64,000 nt of DNA, from contig NC_021673.1 in the NCBI RefSeq assembly GCF_000247815.1, positions 36,037,194 through 36,101,193 of the forward strand, read 5' to 3'. The notes beneath the pieces are model-generated. The model was not told the DNA's origin, ran no database searches, and saw nothing but the letters and a program-made list of their open reading frames with translations. Positions 14,701 to 29,226 of the stretch are shown here, piece after piece; the first letter of the stretch is position 1; each line of letters starts with the position of its first letter. Origin of the DNA: Ficedula albicollis (Eukaryota; Chordata; Aves; Passeriformes; Muscicapidae). The position numbers and the translations under genes were made by a program.

Positions 14701-17700
14701 ATCTAAATTAAAACCTTATTTGAAGCATATAATTGAAAGTGCCACTGGGTAAAATCTAATCTGTCAGGGACGAATTTACATTGAATAACAATGCTAAAAT
14801 TTTCCTTTCTGCAGTTTTTAGGGTCTTCCAAACATTTGCTTAGTCATCACAGTGGAATCTTGCAACAATCAGTTTTCTGCAAGTGCAGCATTTAAAATCT
14901 GTTTTGGGTCAGAGTTGTCATCTTTTGAGAGTTCATCTTGATTTGAAAGATGATTCTTTGGGTGGAAGATGAGGAATTCTTAAACCTTTACCAGATGCCA
15001 AAATGTGTGTGAACGTTTCCCACTAGCCAGTGAAGAAGGAGGGATGGTTTGCAGCACACACCACGTGCTTGGGTGTCCCTCAGCATACCCTGCAAATATG
15101 AAAGGAAAAGAGGGTTTTGTGACTCTACCTCTTTAAAATAGAGGAGTTATTATCATGTGTTGCTGTGTGTGAGGGGGTCACACAACACAGCTAATGAGGG
15201 CTAATTACAGCAAAATTAGACAATTGAAACACTGTTCTGGGACAAGGGGGATCCGTAATCCATCCAGAAATATGAATTCATAAATGCTACTGATGGACTT
15301 GCTTCAGCAGGACAGCTGGAGGAGTCTGTGTAAATTATCAATCCAAACTGCTTGTAAAATTCTAAACATCATCAGTTTGAGATTAATAGCTATTAGACTC
15401 CCTGTAAAGATGTTTCTAATTAACTGGCTAACAAATTTATAGCAAAAGTCGCCTCTCCGATCTGCTTTGCAGGGTCCAAGTTTGTTTTTTCCTTTTCTCA
15501 TGGTAACCCTGTCCCGCCTTGACAGTAAGTGGGGAAACTGCAAATGCAGGGAAGGCAAGACAGAAGAGCAGGGATTTATCAGGTGAAGCATGGGAGATCA
15601 TTTTCCCAAGGCACTTTGTATTGGTGCTTACCCTTTGTCAGCCTCAGTCTTCACTGGATGCTAAGGGAGGACATCAAGGTCCCATTTGGGAGCTAACCAT
15701 TATCTTGGTTATATCATTATTATTGCCTTGATCTGGGCAATGTCCTCATGAACCTGAGACAGTTCACCAGACTGGGATTTGGCAGTAATGGATGGGGAAT
15801 TCCAGATGTTGATGGGGGCTGTCTAAGGATCCAAGACTGTGGTTAGGAAGGGAATAAAAGATTACTGAGGATGGAGAGCATGGAGAGGCAGCAAAATATT
15901 TTGCTGATTCCGTAGACAGTGTTGGCCAGCAACGCCTAGAGTGTTGACAGACCTCAGTTCCTGAGTTGTGGTGGACAGTTCTGTCCCTTCTCAAACTGCT
16001 CACAGGACAGAAATTCATCTCCTCTGTTTTTTATTAACGAGCTGGGGAGGATGAAGACCAAAAAAAAACAACAAAGAAGGATATAAACCAAGGAAACTTT
16101 CAAAGGAGAAGGAAGGAATTTGCAAACAATCTCATCTACGGACAGGAACTTGGCCTTTGAAGGAGGACAGGAATTTTCAAAGACATGTACAGTACAAGTG
16201 AGCTGAACAGAAAGGCATCAGGGCTCTTTTGAAGATGGCCAAAGAAAATTGTGCATCCAGTGATGGGAACAACCCCTAGAACTACCCAAGTCAAATTAAA
16301 TGGTTCCTTTTACTTGAAATGTGTTTATGCTTAGGCCACACATGAATAGCTGTCATGGTGAATGCACTACACGTGCAAACCACGATCTGTTTATTTGAAC
16401 TTAGACTCTAAGTGTTACTGGACACTCATGAAAAACTGGAGTGCTCTTATTCTGGAGCTGTGAAAAGTGTCACCATTTCTGTAAACAACTTAATTTTGCT
16501 GCAATTTACTCCCACCATCTGTGTTGTGTGATTGCTTACACATAGCAGCATGTGATAGAAACTCTTGTTATGAAGAGATACTGCCCATGAAAAGCTCATG
16601 GAAACCCATGGGCAGCAGAATTCACTCAGACCACCTAAGCCTGTAGTAGTAACCAAACAAGTACATGAAACACAGTCAACATAAATGACTGTACCCCATG
16701 GAGCTGTTCAGAATTAACACTGTGGTGTTGACATGGTGGGGGGAGGTAGCTGAGGCTGAGAACCACTGAGCAGAGAAAATAGGGTGCAAAATGATTTAAT
16801 TGCTCATCTTCATTTGAAATTGGTGGATTGTCAGGTCTAGGTATGGAAACTATCTGGGGTTTATTTACATAGCCCGATTTGAGGCACCTGTCTAAATCAG
16901 GAGCCAAAGCTCCTAACAGGGTTAATAGCTCATTTAGGTTAAGAGCTAATTACAGCCTAATGTGAGGCTCTCTGAATGGCTCTGAGTGGCAGCAGTGGAC
17001 CGCCCAGCCAGGCGGCTGATCCAGGTGGTGAAAGTCAGCACTCAGACACTGAGCTTCAGAAAGTTCAACAGTGGAGTAATTCTAAATTAATTCTGTAGTT
17101 TTCATGACTATCTGCATGGTTAAAAACTGTGCAAGTGACAGAGAGAAGGACATTAGCCACTTAGTGAAATGGCGCATATGTTGCTAGCTGTTTGGGGTTA
17201 GGGTTTCAGCAAGGAGTAAGTAATATCTATGGAGCTGTGTTTTCTTCAGCAACACCAGTTCACACCTGCTGAGAATCAGAGTCAGGGTTGTTTTTTAGGA
17301 ATCAGTCTTCTATCCACTCTTGATGTTTGCATGTGCTCGATTTCCCTAATATTTTTAAGCAAGAGAAGCTGCTGTGGCATCACTTAGGACAAGGATATTA
17401 ACATGGTTATTATAGAAATTATTACATTCATTAGTTCATTGTCTTGTTTTTCAATGTTTGCCTGTAAAATCAGGTTTACTAAAAAATAGAAAAGTCTCTT
17501 GCAAATTGCAAAAAGTAGAAGCATTTGACTCTCATTTCTAATCAAACAGGCTAAATATTCATGTTTATGTGCCTAAATGAAACTTTTGTATGCAGTCTTC
17601 CACCCCATCTGCATGAATAGTGGCATTGTAACAGGGTGAGGTCACTGCAGAAGGGAAAGTGAGGTAAGAACACAGCTGAATCTACAGCCTCTCTGCTACA

Positions 17701-17967
17701 TGGTGCACCAGCTTGTGCTTAAAGGAATACAGTGCTTTTGCCTGAGCAAAAGAGTCGCTGTGGGCACTGCCTGCAGAGCTGAATGCCTCTTGCAGGGCTC
17801 TAGATGCATTCCTGGCTCTGCTGTATGGTCTGATGCACAGTATAACTTTACCCTGCTTTTACAAACTGCTCTTCAGAGACCTCTTTACACATATAATATA
17901 AGTGAAAATCCATATGGTTTATTTTAAAGCCTTCATTAAAAAAAAAAAAAAAATATAAACAGTTCTC

Positions 17968-18076
17968 AGGCCTCATTCTGCTTTGACTTATGTGGCATAA
18001 ATCCTGAGCAGTCCCTTTGTAATATTCACTGATGTTCAGGATTTATGCCAGCATCAAGGGGAGCAGTGTTTGGCCC
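17968..18076. repeat. Palindromic MITE-like remnant
   Basis: Two arms point inwards. They share a perfect 14-bp inverted repeat, ggcataaatcctga at 17994-18007 and its complement at 18036-18049. The arms extend imperfectly to outer ends resembling ggcctcattctgct and its complement. This structure resembles old palindromic DNA-transposon fragments found widely in reptile and bird genomes. It would fold into a hairpin if transcribed. Confidence 0.6.
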
Positions 18077-20682
18077 ATCAAAGGGCTTTTCCCCTCCCAT
18101 TCTTTTCAAAAGAAATGACTTAACTTTATAAAGACTGATGGCTTCCTATTGGCATCACCTCTGTCCCTAGTGGGAATTCTCATATATAGAGAATATGGCA
18201 TAACCCAGTGTGTGCATCTGAGAACTGGGCAGTGGAAGGGTGACATAGTAAAGGAGTGTTTGAAGGAGTGTGAGATTTGCTAAATCTGTGTGCCAGTTCA
18301 TATTTTACCTATTCCTTGCATTAACTTAAAAGGCCATATAAGCAGTTTGCCAAGGGTACACTGGCAAACCGCCGTCCCTCGCCCACCATCATAATTAGAA
18401 TTCTGAGAACTTGGAAAATCCTGCCTAGTGAGCAAGCCCTTCTCGCCCTTTTTCCACAAGATTCTCCAAGCTCACAAACCTGGGTAGACTTGGAGCAGCT
18501 GCTGCTTCAAATGAGGCTGTCCATCCTAGTCTCACCACCCAGCATGGAGCCAACGGGGCTCTCTTTTCATCCCACGCTGCCTCTTGCTGCTTCAGCTTCC
18601 CAGTGTAGCTCCCTGAATTTCCAGCAAATTTGTCTGAAATAGAAATTCGCTTTTGATTGCCTTTGCCATGTCATGCAGCAGCAAACCCACTAGTCTTCCC
18701 AACCCAGATTTACTGGAGCAGCCTGTTTCCATCTCACCTACCAAACTCTTCCCTCAGTCAGCTGCTGATAACCTTGGGGTCAGACCAACATGCTGTCAGA
18801 TGTTTGAGAAGCAGGACACTCAGTACTATGTTCCTGCTGCATCAGGCTCTGTTCTGAGCAAGCCAACACCAGGGTTTATTAACCAGTTCTGGATTTTTTT
18901 TTACATTTTTTTTCCCTCTCACCTGATAAGTGTTGGTTGAGCCACGAGTGTTAACAAGATAAAATTGTAAAAGTTTTAGAAAGGTTTTTCAGCTCATTTG
19001 GTACCCTCTTTGTGCAGCACAGGAAAAACAGGTAGGAGCTGGTAAGGCAGTCTGCAAAGCTTGGAAATTCTTTTTTTCTGTGAAAACTAGCCATTTTTTG
19101 GTTACCTGTGCCAAAACCTTGTTGACCCTAGGTTGCCAAGCAGGACAGTGTGTGTGTGTTCTCCCTGTAGAAAAAGTAGCTCAGAGGCTCTTTTATTTTA
19201 TCTTTGCTCCATGAATTCCCCAAACGCCAAAATAATTTTTTGTTTTTCCTGCCCCTGCAACATCCAATTTACTCATGAGCATTGAAGCTGAAAATGGCAT
19301 CTGTCCCTGGTCAGTCCTCATTCTAAATTCTCTTTCCTTCAGCCTCTCCAACCCATCTGGTAGTTTGGGATTGTGGCAGCACAAGAGACAGGAGGGAGGG
19401 AGAGAGAGAGGGGTACAAAGCTGGGTGATGGGGAGAGTGATAGTGGGATGTAAAATGGCATAAAAGTAGGGGAATAGGGGAAGCAGTGAAGTGAATAAAA
19501 AATATATATTTGTATAAAGACCCTGCAAAAGGAAAAGGGTATCCAGAGAACTGTGGGCAAAAAACCAAGTATCTGGGTAGCATTTCAAATAGCCACATTC
19601 TGTCTATGGAAGCTAGACATGCAGCAGAAGCTGCTTTTAATTAGGAAAGCACAGTAAATGTGACACAAAAGAGTAAATGCCTGTGCTTCTTTCCAGTTCT
19701 GTCCTTTGGTGTAACTTGCATCTGACTCTATTATAGCAAAGGAAACATTATGGGGCGGAAGCAAGAGAAACTTGCAGGGCTGCCGGAAGGAGCAGGCTGT
19801 CTGCTTCCCTTCCCTCTCTTTCCTCCTCCTCCTCCTGCCTTTGGCCACCTGTTAGCATCCCCTCACCCCCTCCCCCATCATCCTCACTCCTGCCAAAACC
19901 TCCCTTTATCTTAATGTGCACTTTGAAGCCTGGTCTTGTTATGCTGTAATTATATTTTCTGGTGGCTGTTGCTTCTTTGCCCGATGTCTGTGGCCTGTTT
20001 TTGTCAGGACAGGAAAGGCTGAGAATCAGAAAGTGGCGGGGGAGGAATTCAGGCTTGTGCAGCCCAAGCATAAATGAGCCTTTTGCTTCCAGGTCAGTAG
20101 TTCAAATCCAGCCTCCAGAAGTCAAGTTGGAAAGCGATAGCTGCTTTGGAGCCCGTGTGTAAAGCATTAGTTGGTGGTCTCTTTGGGTTCAGGGCAGACA
20201 GGTGTCCAAATCCCTTCTGGCTCTAATTGGCATCTTTGCTGGCAGCTTCAGAGGCAGGGCAAAGACTGTGTGGGCACCCAGCCTGCCATGCCCTCGCCTA
20301 GGTGGTCCTCCCAAGCTGGCATCCAAGCAAGCTGGCAAGGTAGCCAGGGGGGCTCAGACTGCTGTTGTCTGTGTTGTACCTCCTCTGTAAATCAACAGGG
20401 GTATTCAGCTCTGAGTGCTGCTCCTGCAGCTTTGATTCCACTTTCAAGAAGGTACTATTGCTTGTCTTCACAATAATTTCTTCCTTTTCTGTATTTTGCC
20501 TTTGAAGTAATTACACTTTGAGAAAACTAATGGATTAGAAATGTAGAGCTAAATTTATAGAGAGACAGCTCAAGCAGGGACCCCATTGTGGGGTTTCTGG
20601 TGGAGATGGATAAACTGGAGTTACTGGAACAGCCTCAGTCCAGGACATTTTAAATTACTTTTGTCTACCAAAGCCATGATAT

Positions 20683-20850
20683 CTTCCTGTTCTTGGTGTA
20701 ATTAGCCTTGTGCAAATCCAGGAACAGTGAATGTAATTTGGAGCAGAATTATGTCTTTATGGTCTCCTTCCTGTTCTTGGTGTAATCACCTTTGTGCAAA
20801 TCCAGGAACAGTGAATATAATTTGGAGCAGAATTATGTCTTTATGGTCTG
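20683..20850. repeat. Tandem duplication, 84-bp period
   Basis: Copies at 20683-20766 and 20767-20850 start cttcctgttcttggtgtaat and differ at only a few sites (for example tagcc against caccttt). Confidence 0.95.
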
Positions 20851-20994
20851 TGATGTTTCTACACCTTCTATCTATTTATAAATAGTAGCTTCCAAAAAGA
20901 TAAGGCTCTATAGGGCTTTTACATGCATTTCTGAAAGCCTTGGGGAATCTGATGTTAAATATGTGTACTTTCATCCTTCAGCTTCTCCTTTTTT

Positions 20995-21140
20995 ATTTTC
21001 TTTGCATTTTATGCAGACCTCTCAAATCTTGGAAATCAGGTGCACGAGGCTGGTCTGTGATGAGGGCATTTTCTTTGCATTTTATAAAGACCTCTCAAAT
21101 CTTGGAAATCAGGTGCACGAGGCTGGTCTGTGATGAGGGC
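20995..21140. repeat. Tandem duplication, 73-bp period
   Basis: Copies at 20995-21067 and 21068-21140 start attttctttgcatttta. The visible differences are the bases following (tgc against taa). Confidence 0.95.
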
Positions 21141-21572
21141 AGGCATGTGGTGCAGATTTTTTTGTGCAGGTGTCCTCCAAACACAGTGGTGACGGGGTGG
21201 TAGAGCCTATCAGGCTGTTGCTGAGGATTATGATATCTTTCAGTGCTGCCTGGTTGCTGCATAACCTTCCTGTCCTTCTGCTTGAACACCCTGCATGGTC
21301 AGGTAGCTGCTGCAGGTAAGGTTTTAGACAATGAGAGATGCAATGTGTTCAGATGACACCCCCCGAGACTCTGGTGGCCCCAGACAAAGGAGCAGGAGAT
21401 GAGGCCAAAAGTTTTGAATAATTTTGAATAATTTGGGAACTAGCAAGTCTATGCTCAGTGAGCAAAGCAGAGCCAGTTCCCCTGGCCCTGATGTACAGGT
21501 CTCTTAGCCCATGTTCAGGCAGTCAGGATAAACTCAATAATCCCAGTGGCCTCTTCGTGCTGTGCTCATCTC

Positions 21573-21701
21573 GGGTTTTGGAGAGCTCTCACCTGTTCTG
21601 CCTTACAGTTTTGTCTGCCACAGCTTCCAGATCCCAGGGGTTTTGGAGAGCTCTCACCTTGTTCTGCCCTACAGTTTTGTCTGCCACAGCTTCCAGATCC
21701 C
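21573..21701. repeat. Tandem duplication, 65-bp period
   Basis: Copies start gggttttggagagctctcac at 21573 and 21638. The second has one extra T and a c for t change. Confidence 0.95.
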
Positions 21702-24433
21702 TGCTAGGGACAGGGTTGAGCAGCCTGTGGGAAGAATCAAGCAGGAGTGTTACAGAAATGGGGTGCACTAGGGAGCATCACACTTTATACACTCAGCTTT
21801 GTCTGATGCTGCAAATCATATTCCCAAAATGAATGTAAATTGTCACTGCTCTGTTGACTTCAGCATTCTTTCATCCACTCACTCCAGGTGTTGTTCTGCC
21901 CCATAATCTTCAAAAGAGTAAAAATAAATTCAAAAACTCTTCCCTACCTTTGCTCTGCTTTTGTGATGCTCTTAAGCCAAATTCTGCCTGGGCCTCACAG
22001 AGTATGGCTGCTGCTTGTAGATTGCTTAACGCTTGCAGCGGTGCTGTCTTTGCAGGATGCTGTAAAATTTGCTTTTTGTCTTAGTCCAGGTTGCTGTTGA
22101 TAATTGTACATTTTCATCTACAAGTGCCAAACTCCTGCTTTAAAAAAGAAAAAAAGCACCCAACCATATGCTAAATTCCTAGCTGTGTAGTAAAGATTGA
22201 TTACATGTGTTTATGTGTAATTTAAAAATGGTTCATTCAGGAAGTGTATGGTCTTTTAAAGGCAAGTTTAAAATCTTCAATTTTACCTAAGTTTATTTAT
22301 ATTAGGGAAATGGGCCTGGAGTACTAAGCAAACCCCCATGATATATAGGGTTCAGCCTGAGAATTCTCTGAACTGTTTTATGTATTTTTATTTTATCAAT
22401 ATGCTCTTTCATGGCTGCTAATTAGTTTTGTTAGTTGACTTACAGAAAAGCACATATAAAATACGAAGTATGTAATTCCATAGCACTAATAGTATTAATA
22501 AAAAGCAAAAAGTCTGGAGGCAATTGTAAAAACACTACTTCAACCAAAAAACAATTCTCATTTGAATTACCATGATTAATTGCATAGATTTCCCTTGTCA
22601 CAGCACACTGAAATTGATATAATGAGGATGTCCTAAAGCTTTTACTGGATAATTCTAGTACATGTTAAAAAAAGTGCATACACATTGTGTTCACATGCAT
22701 AAAATAAAGCTATAAATAAACGAGAAAGACCAAACTTCAGTTCTACTTTTAGCTGATTGATTTAACTTGAAACATTTATTAGTATTAGATTTGATTGCAG
22801 AGGAAAGTAAATGTGACTGTAAGTTGGCATTGTTTGCTCCTATGTCATGAAGAGGGATATTTGGATCCCCCAGCTTTTGCTAATTGGTTTACACTCTGGA
22901 TGCATTCATGCAGGCTGCAGCTATTTTGCCTGGAGGGATGAAAGAGGAATCACCCTGTTTGTTTCTTCTGCATACTACCTGTAGTATTTGCTTACCATGT
23001 GCATTGAGTCTATGATGTCTAATGTCACACTGTTTGCTGTTTCTGAATGTGGGCTGGTGGAGTGCTGGCTGTGGCACACAGAGGATGGCACTGGGGTGAG
23101 GATTGCTCTCCTCTCCAGCACCTCAAATCCTTGTAGTGCTCCTGACATGCCCAGGTGCCTCTAGGCCTGTGGTGTGCCCTGAGTGTTTGTTATGTGGACA
23201 AGAAAGGAAATCCTGCCAATCCACATCACTAATGCAAGTTTGTCAAGTGACATCAGCAGCAGAGGAGAATTTAGTTTCTAACCACATGCAAATAGGTCCC
23301 AAACTGCTGGCTATGCCATATGTCAGTTTTGATGTCTCATCCATTATTTGATGGGCTTCCAGGTATAAATGCCCGATATGTTCCCTTTTCCTCTCTTCCC
23401 ATGCAGAGCTCCAAGGTTTGTTTTGACTTTATTTGTGAAATATGTGTTTGGAACAACAAAGGTACTCGCTTAGGAGAAGTTTATTTCAAGGACGATTTCC
23501 AACTCAAGCCTTCCTTGCCTTTGTTATCGTTTTGCATTATGGTGAGCTATTAAATACTAGAGCAGTTCAGATATTTTCCCAAGGGACTCAGCTAAGTGTT
23601 AGCAATCATTCCAATGTTCTTTGTCATGAATTGGCATTAACTTTGTTAATAAAAGCTACTGCATTATGTTGGCCACGTGAAGCATGTCAGCCTGCCTGCA
23701 GGTGTGCCAAGACATGGCAGCAAAGCAGGTCATGTCATGCAGGTTAACGTCAGGTTCGATTTTATGGCACTTAGGACTGCTTGAAATGGCATGGGCCTTC
23801 AGACTGTGTAATTTGGGGTACAGGGACATGGAACTTGTCACTGCTGGGTCTAAGGATTGAGGCCAGCTGAGCTATGAAAAGCGTGTCTCTTGTCACCAGG
23901 CTGTCTTGTTCAGCTTGGACGGAACTCCTCCTGAAAGCTGTGATCACTTCCCAGGAGTAATTCAGCCCTGAGACAGAGGATGGTTTGTCCTCTGCAGAAA
24001 TAATCTAGATATGTGTTCTAGGCTACTGAGCCCTTGTTGAGCTTTCCCTAAGTTCACTGCCATTTAAAAACCAGTTCCTTTTTTTCTGGTATCCTTCCCA
24101 GAGAGACAAGCAGGGCATTGGCACCTTCTGAGCACAGGCTACATCCCTCTGCCTGCCACTCCATAGACATCTGTTGTAAGAGGACTCTGAATTAGTTGCA
24201 CTTTCAGTGAAGAAACTTGAAGGACTTGGGAGTACTTAGATTTTTGGATTTAGCCTGGATCCGTTATTTTCGGAAGAGAGCTTAGAAAAGGTGGGAAGTG
24301 GGAAAACGTACAAAGATGTCACAAGCAGTTTAATTTGGTTTTCAAACAAATGTCTTTGGACCACTTAACTTCACACAGTTCTGCACACATCAGTTCAAAC
24401 TGTTCCCTTATAAGGCATTCTTATAAACAGTAT

Positions 24434-24908
<475 letters not shown>

Positions 24909-25614
24909 GTCTGTTTGCAAAGCTATGGAACAAATATACAATACTAGAATAGAAATCAAATTACAGGGGCTGATGTCTTTCTAACGATGCTTAGTTCAAG
25001 TAATGGAGGTAGTAAAGGCAAGTGAGAGAACCCCCCCCAATCACAGATGTAATTAATTAATTTGTAAATTGCCAAAAAAAGGAAAGTATTTTGACAACAG
25101 TTATTTGGAGCAATTATGAATTGCTCTTACAGCCCCAAAAGGCAAACGCAGGAATGTAACTACAATACATTGCCCTTTTTTCCCTGCTTTTTCTTTTCTA
25201 TCAAGTCTTAGAGCTCACATATTGAGTAACTGGGAGAGATGCCAAAAACATTCCCTTTACAAGTGATTTTAAACTATGCATGAGGTGTGTTTTTTCCTTT
25301 TGTTTCATGGAAACATCTCTGGTTTTGGCAAAAGTTTTAAGTTAGGAAAGTTGGTCTATGATTCTGCATTGCCAAGGTTTCAAGACCAGGCCTAGATGGT
25401 CCATAAAACTATTTCCTCTTAAGCAAGAGTTCCACCTTATTAAAAACAGAAACCGTGGCCATCCCATGCCTTTCCTTCTCCCTTCTGGGGATGCACAGAT
25501 GGTGGGAGGTTCGGCAGCCCTGCATCTGCCCCTTTTCTGCTGGAGCTCTGGGATCTCTGAGGTTAGTGCTGAGCACTGCTTTGAGGGCAGTGCTGGGGTG
25601 GTGCAGAGGTAGAG

Positions 25615-26090
25615 AGGGGCGTTCCTGCCCTTGGGACCCCGCTGGAGTTTTTGGGGATACTTAGGGAGGTCTTGAGGCAGCGGGCGTCTCCTGTATCCGC
25701 TGTCATGCGGTCATGATGGGGACCGTGCCAAGAGCCGCGTGCTGTGGGGAGGGAGCTGCTGAAAGAGCTGACGGGGACAAATCCGTCGTGGCCCTTCCCT
25801 TCAAATTTGCTCAGGCAGGAGCATTCATACCTCAGGCCTCCCCTAGGGGAGAGCTTCAAGGGAGAATCAAACAAGGGAGGCAAAAGTCTGCAAGTAACGG
25901 GGCGTCAACCCAGCGGGACTTGGCCTCTGGCTGCGGTTGGCAGGTCTCTGAAATTGTATTCTGAGAACTGCCTGCAAGCCCTGGCTGGACCATCGCTTGC
26001 TCCTCATGCCTGACAGACAGACAGTAGTGCCCTGACTCACAACCGGCTCACAGCCAGCCAGCAGCCGCCTCGCTGCCCCACGCAGCTCCA
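25615..26090. promoter_or_regulatory. CpG-rich patch inside the long intron (function unknown)
   Basis: By eye about 20 CpG dinucleotides fall in 475 bases, whereas neighbouring intron has very few. The patch is also GC-richer. It could be an unmethylated intronic island, an alternative promoter, or an unrecognised young insertion. No TATA box or recognised exon is seen. Confidence 0.35.
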
Positions 26091-26113
26091 TGGAGATGTG
26101 GGTTTGTGAAATG

Positions 26114-26239
26114 GTCAGTGCTGTATGACCTGAGTCTCTGCTGGGGTTGGATCTCTGCAAAGCTGCTTGGGTTGAGCCATCCCTCATCAAGACAGTCAGT
26201 GCTGTATGACCTGAGTCTCTGCTGGGGTTGGATCTCTGC
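26114..26239. repeat. Direct 45-bp repeats with a 36-bp spacer
   Basis: Identical 45-bp copies starting gtcagtgctgtatgacctga lie at 26114-26158 and 26195-26239. The spacer does not resemble the flank, so this is a spaced duplication, not a simple tandem one. Confidence 0.95.
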
Positions 26240-29168
26240 TCTTCTCAATCCCAAATTCCTATCTGTTTACATACTCACCCATCTTTCTTTTCCCCAAACA
26301 GTTTTGCAAATTTATAAGTAATTACCAGAAATGAATAGATCTCTGAAGATTATTAAACAATAAACAATATGCATGAGTAAATGAAAAGGGCTTGGCTTGT
26401 ATAAAACCAGAATGGTAAATGAGGCATTTGCATGTTTGTTCACAAACTGCTTATGATAGAGATACAGATAGGGACTAATTGAGGAGAATGCAGTTAACTC
26501 AGGAAGAGAATTCAATTTAAGAATTACTCTTGTGTAATTGTACTCTTGTTTCAGAACTACCTGGGAGAGCTTGTTGGGTGCTTTATTTGAAAGCAATCTT
26601 CTCATGGGTATTTATCCTGATCTTGACAGATTGACCCAGTAGCACATGGGATATACATTCAGAGGTTGCAGAGTGTATTTTTGACTTGCATTTGAACTTG
26701 TCAGGGACGTGGTCGTCAATTATGCCCTTACTGACATAGGAAGAGACAAAATTTTGTCTCACCCTGGTTTTGCATGCTTGCAGCCTTGCTGCAATTATTC
26801 TGGGTTTTTTCTACCCTACATAAAATTCAGATAATATTTGTGATATGGACTGAGGTCAAAATATCACAGCTTGCTTTATTTTGAGGAGGAGGAGAGAGGC
26901 TGATGCATATCGGACTTAATACAGACTGAAACCCATGGATGTTTTTCCTCTCTATATTACATGTAAAAAATAATTTTTTGAAAAGCCTGTTACCATTTTT
27001 TTTATAAAAAAGTGACATTTCCCTTCAGAGTTGCTGCTTTTCAAGTGCAGATGTCCCAGGCATGATGAGATGAAAGAATTGTAAGAAATTTAGTGTGATT
27101 AGTCACTGTCTGGAAGTGCTTGTCCCTTGCATAGGCTATAAAGGATGTTTAGGTGACAGCATTTTTCTTGTTGTGAAAGTAAAGTAAGATAAATACCTTT
27201 TAAAATGGGTTTACTGCTGAATAAAAAGGGCCAAACTGGTACATTTTACATCTGTGCAACCTGATTGGTAATACTGAAGATGTCTGTGACGGTGATGCTT
27301 CCTGTTGGAGTCTGTTTTACATTTCACATTTGTTTCCATTGAAGTTGGAAGTCAGATATTTCGTCTGTCTCTGAGTTCAGAGAGCGAGTGGGTGCTGTAT
27401 ATTCATATAAAAATTCATGCCAGTTTTTTGTTTTTCTATAAACACATGTGAATGCAGGCAAGTATACATCCTTAAGAGTCGAAAATCTTAGCAGTACTTT
27501 TGTTATTACTTCTCAGCACCTCAGAAAGGCCATGTTAAAAAAAAAAAAAAAGGTAAATACATTTTAAAATTAATATGTTTCTTGTGTTATTTCACATCAT
27601 CCATTCCCATGAAGGTTGGAAGCAAAATTGAGTCTGATGTCAGTGGGAACAAAGTTAAGTTTATAATGTGGAGTTCAGATTTACTTCCTGTTAATATGAA
27701 AAGCAGTTTGAAGTAGTAGATTATAAAGTCTTTACCTATCATATTACCTGCTATTTTCTCTGATACTTCAGTTGTTCATAAAAAAATCTTTCATGCTTTA
27801 CCTTAGAGTAATTGGAGACTGGAGATCTATAATACTCCTGCTATTTCCACATTTCGGTTGTCACCTAGGAATTTATATCTATACTTAGGATAATAAGATT
27901 TAGTAGGGTCATTTACACTCTGTGAGCATTCTATAAATCACCATTACCCACTTGTGTATCATGTGGCTTTTACCTTTTCTATCGTAGATAAATATTTTAT
28001 ACAGTCTGTTACTATTCATATTCTCTTTATGAAATACAGCATATACTATTCATTTACACAATGACAACAACAGGAGATAATGTGAGGTCCAGCATTAGTC
28101 ATTGAAGTGCTGTTTGGAGTTCTTAAATAAAAAAAGAACTAAAAGCATAGGTTGCCTTTCAGTGCTCTATTTATTGTTTTCAGATGTTTAAAAGGCTCTT
28201 GCTGTACTACAAGCAATGGTTGCAATCAGTTGCTATCACTAGAGACAGGTAAAGAAATTGTGCTGCCAAATTACATTTCAAAAACCAAAACAATACAGTA
28301 AATTGCAGTATGTGTGATCATTCCCAGGATATCTTTGATAAATATCCATTGCAACACACTTCATTATTTTCATCATTAAACTTCCCTTTCTTCCTTCAAA
28401 TATAAATAATGAAAATCTCTCTTTTCCTACCTATATGAATTCAGAAAGTCCCTTTTAGGGTCTTTACCATGTCTTCTATAACACTGACACTAGTAAAGCA
28501 AGTGAATAAACACGCTGATTTTGTTTTATGTTTTTGTTCTGCCTGGCCTGGACTCTAATTTCTAGCTGAGCTGTAATTTACTACCATTTGCCCAGACACT
28601 GTGGCACGAAGGAGTGCTAATTTGTACTGGGGCAATGTAGACTAACATAGGCAAATACATTTGCTAGCAGAGGAGATTAGAAAGCTCTGCCTCTCCAGTC
28701 CTGTTCTGCAGTCTTCCCTGCTTTGAGCAAACTTTATCATTTCCTTTGTGTTTGCAACTCCAGACAAAAGGATGGGCCTGGGAGAACCAGACTGCAGCAG
28801 GGGCAGTGTGGGCAGCACAATTCAGCAGAACAACTGACTACAGCAGCTTGGTCTGACCCTGTGTCCTGGACCTGTTCAACATCCCTGCACTGCCCTTACC
28901 CACCCCCAAATCTGCAAAACCCGGCTGGGCTGAGGAAGGAGCACCACCCCTCACTCTATGTGTTCAGTAGTTTGTTGGTGATCAGTGGTGGTTTGAGCCA
29001 GCTCTTCCTTTGCCATCTAGATTGCAAAGAAACAGAGAGAGAAAAGACATGCACTGACAGACATTCCAGGGATCCAAAACTCCTGATTGCACTGCATTTT
29101 GACAATGGTCCTATTAAATGTGAATCATTCTGTGTATTATTCTTATTACTCATTCACCTCGTATAACA

Positions 29169-29226
29169 GGCTTGATCCAGCACTGCTGAAGTCTTTCCAC
29201 TGACTTTACTGGAGTGGGATCAGGTC
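29169..29226. repeat. Small palindromic element remnant
   Basis: The ends ggcttgatccagcactgctg and tggagtgggatcaggtcc are imperfect inverted copies around a centre containing ttccactgacttt. The pattern is like the sauropsid 'gatcctgctcccattgaagtc' palindromes. It is very short and diverged. Confidence 0.35.
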
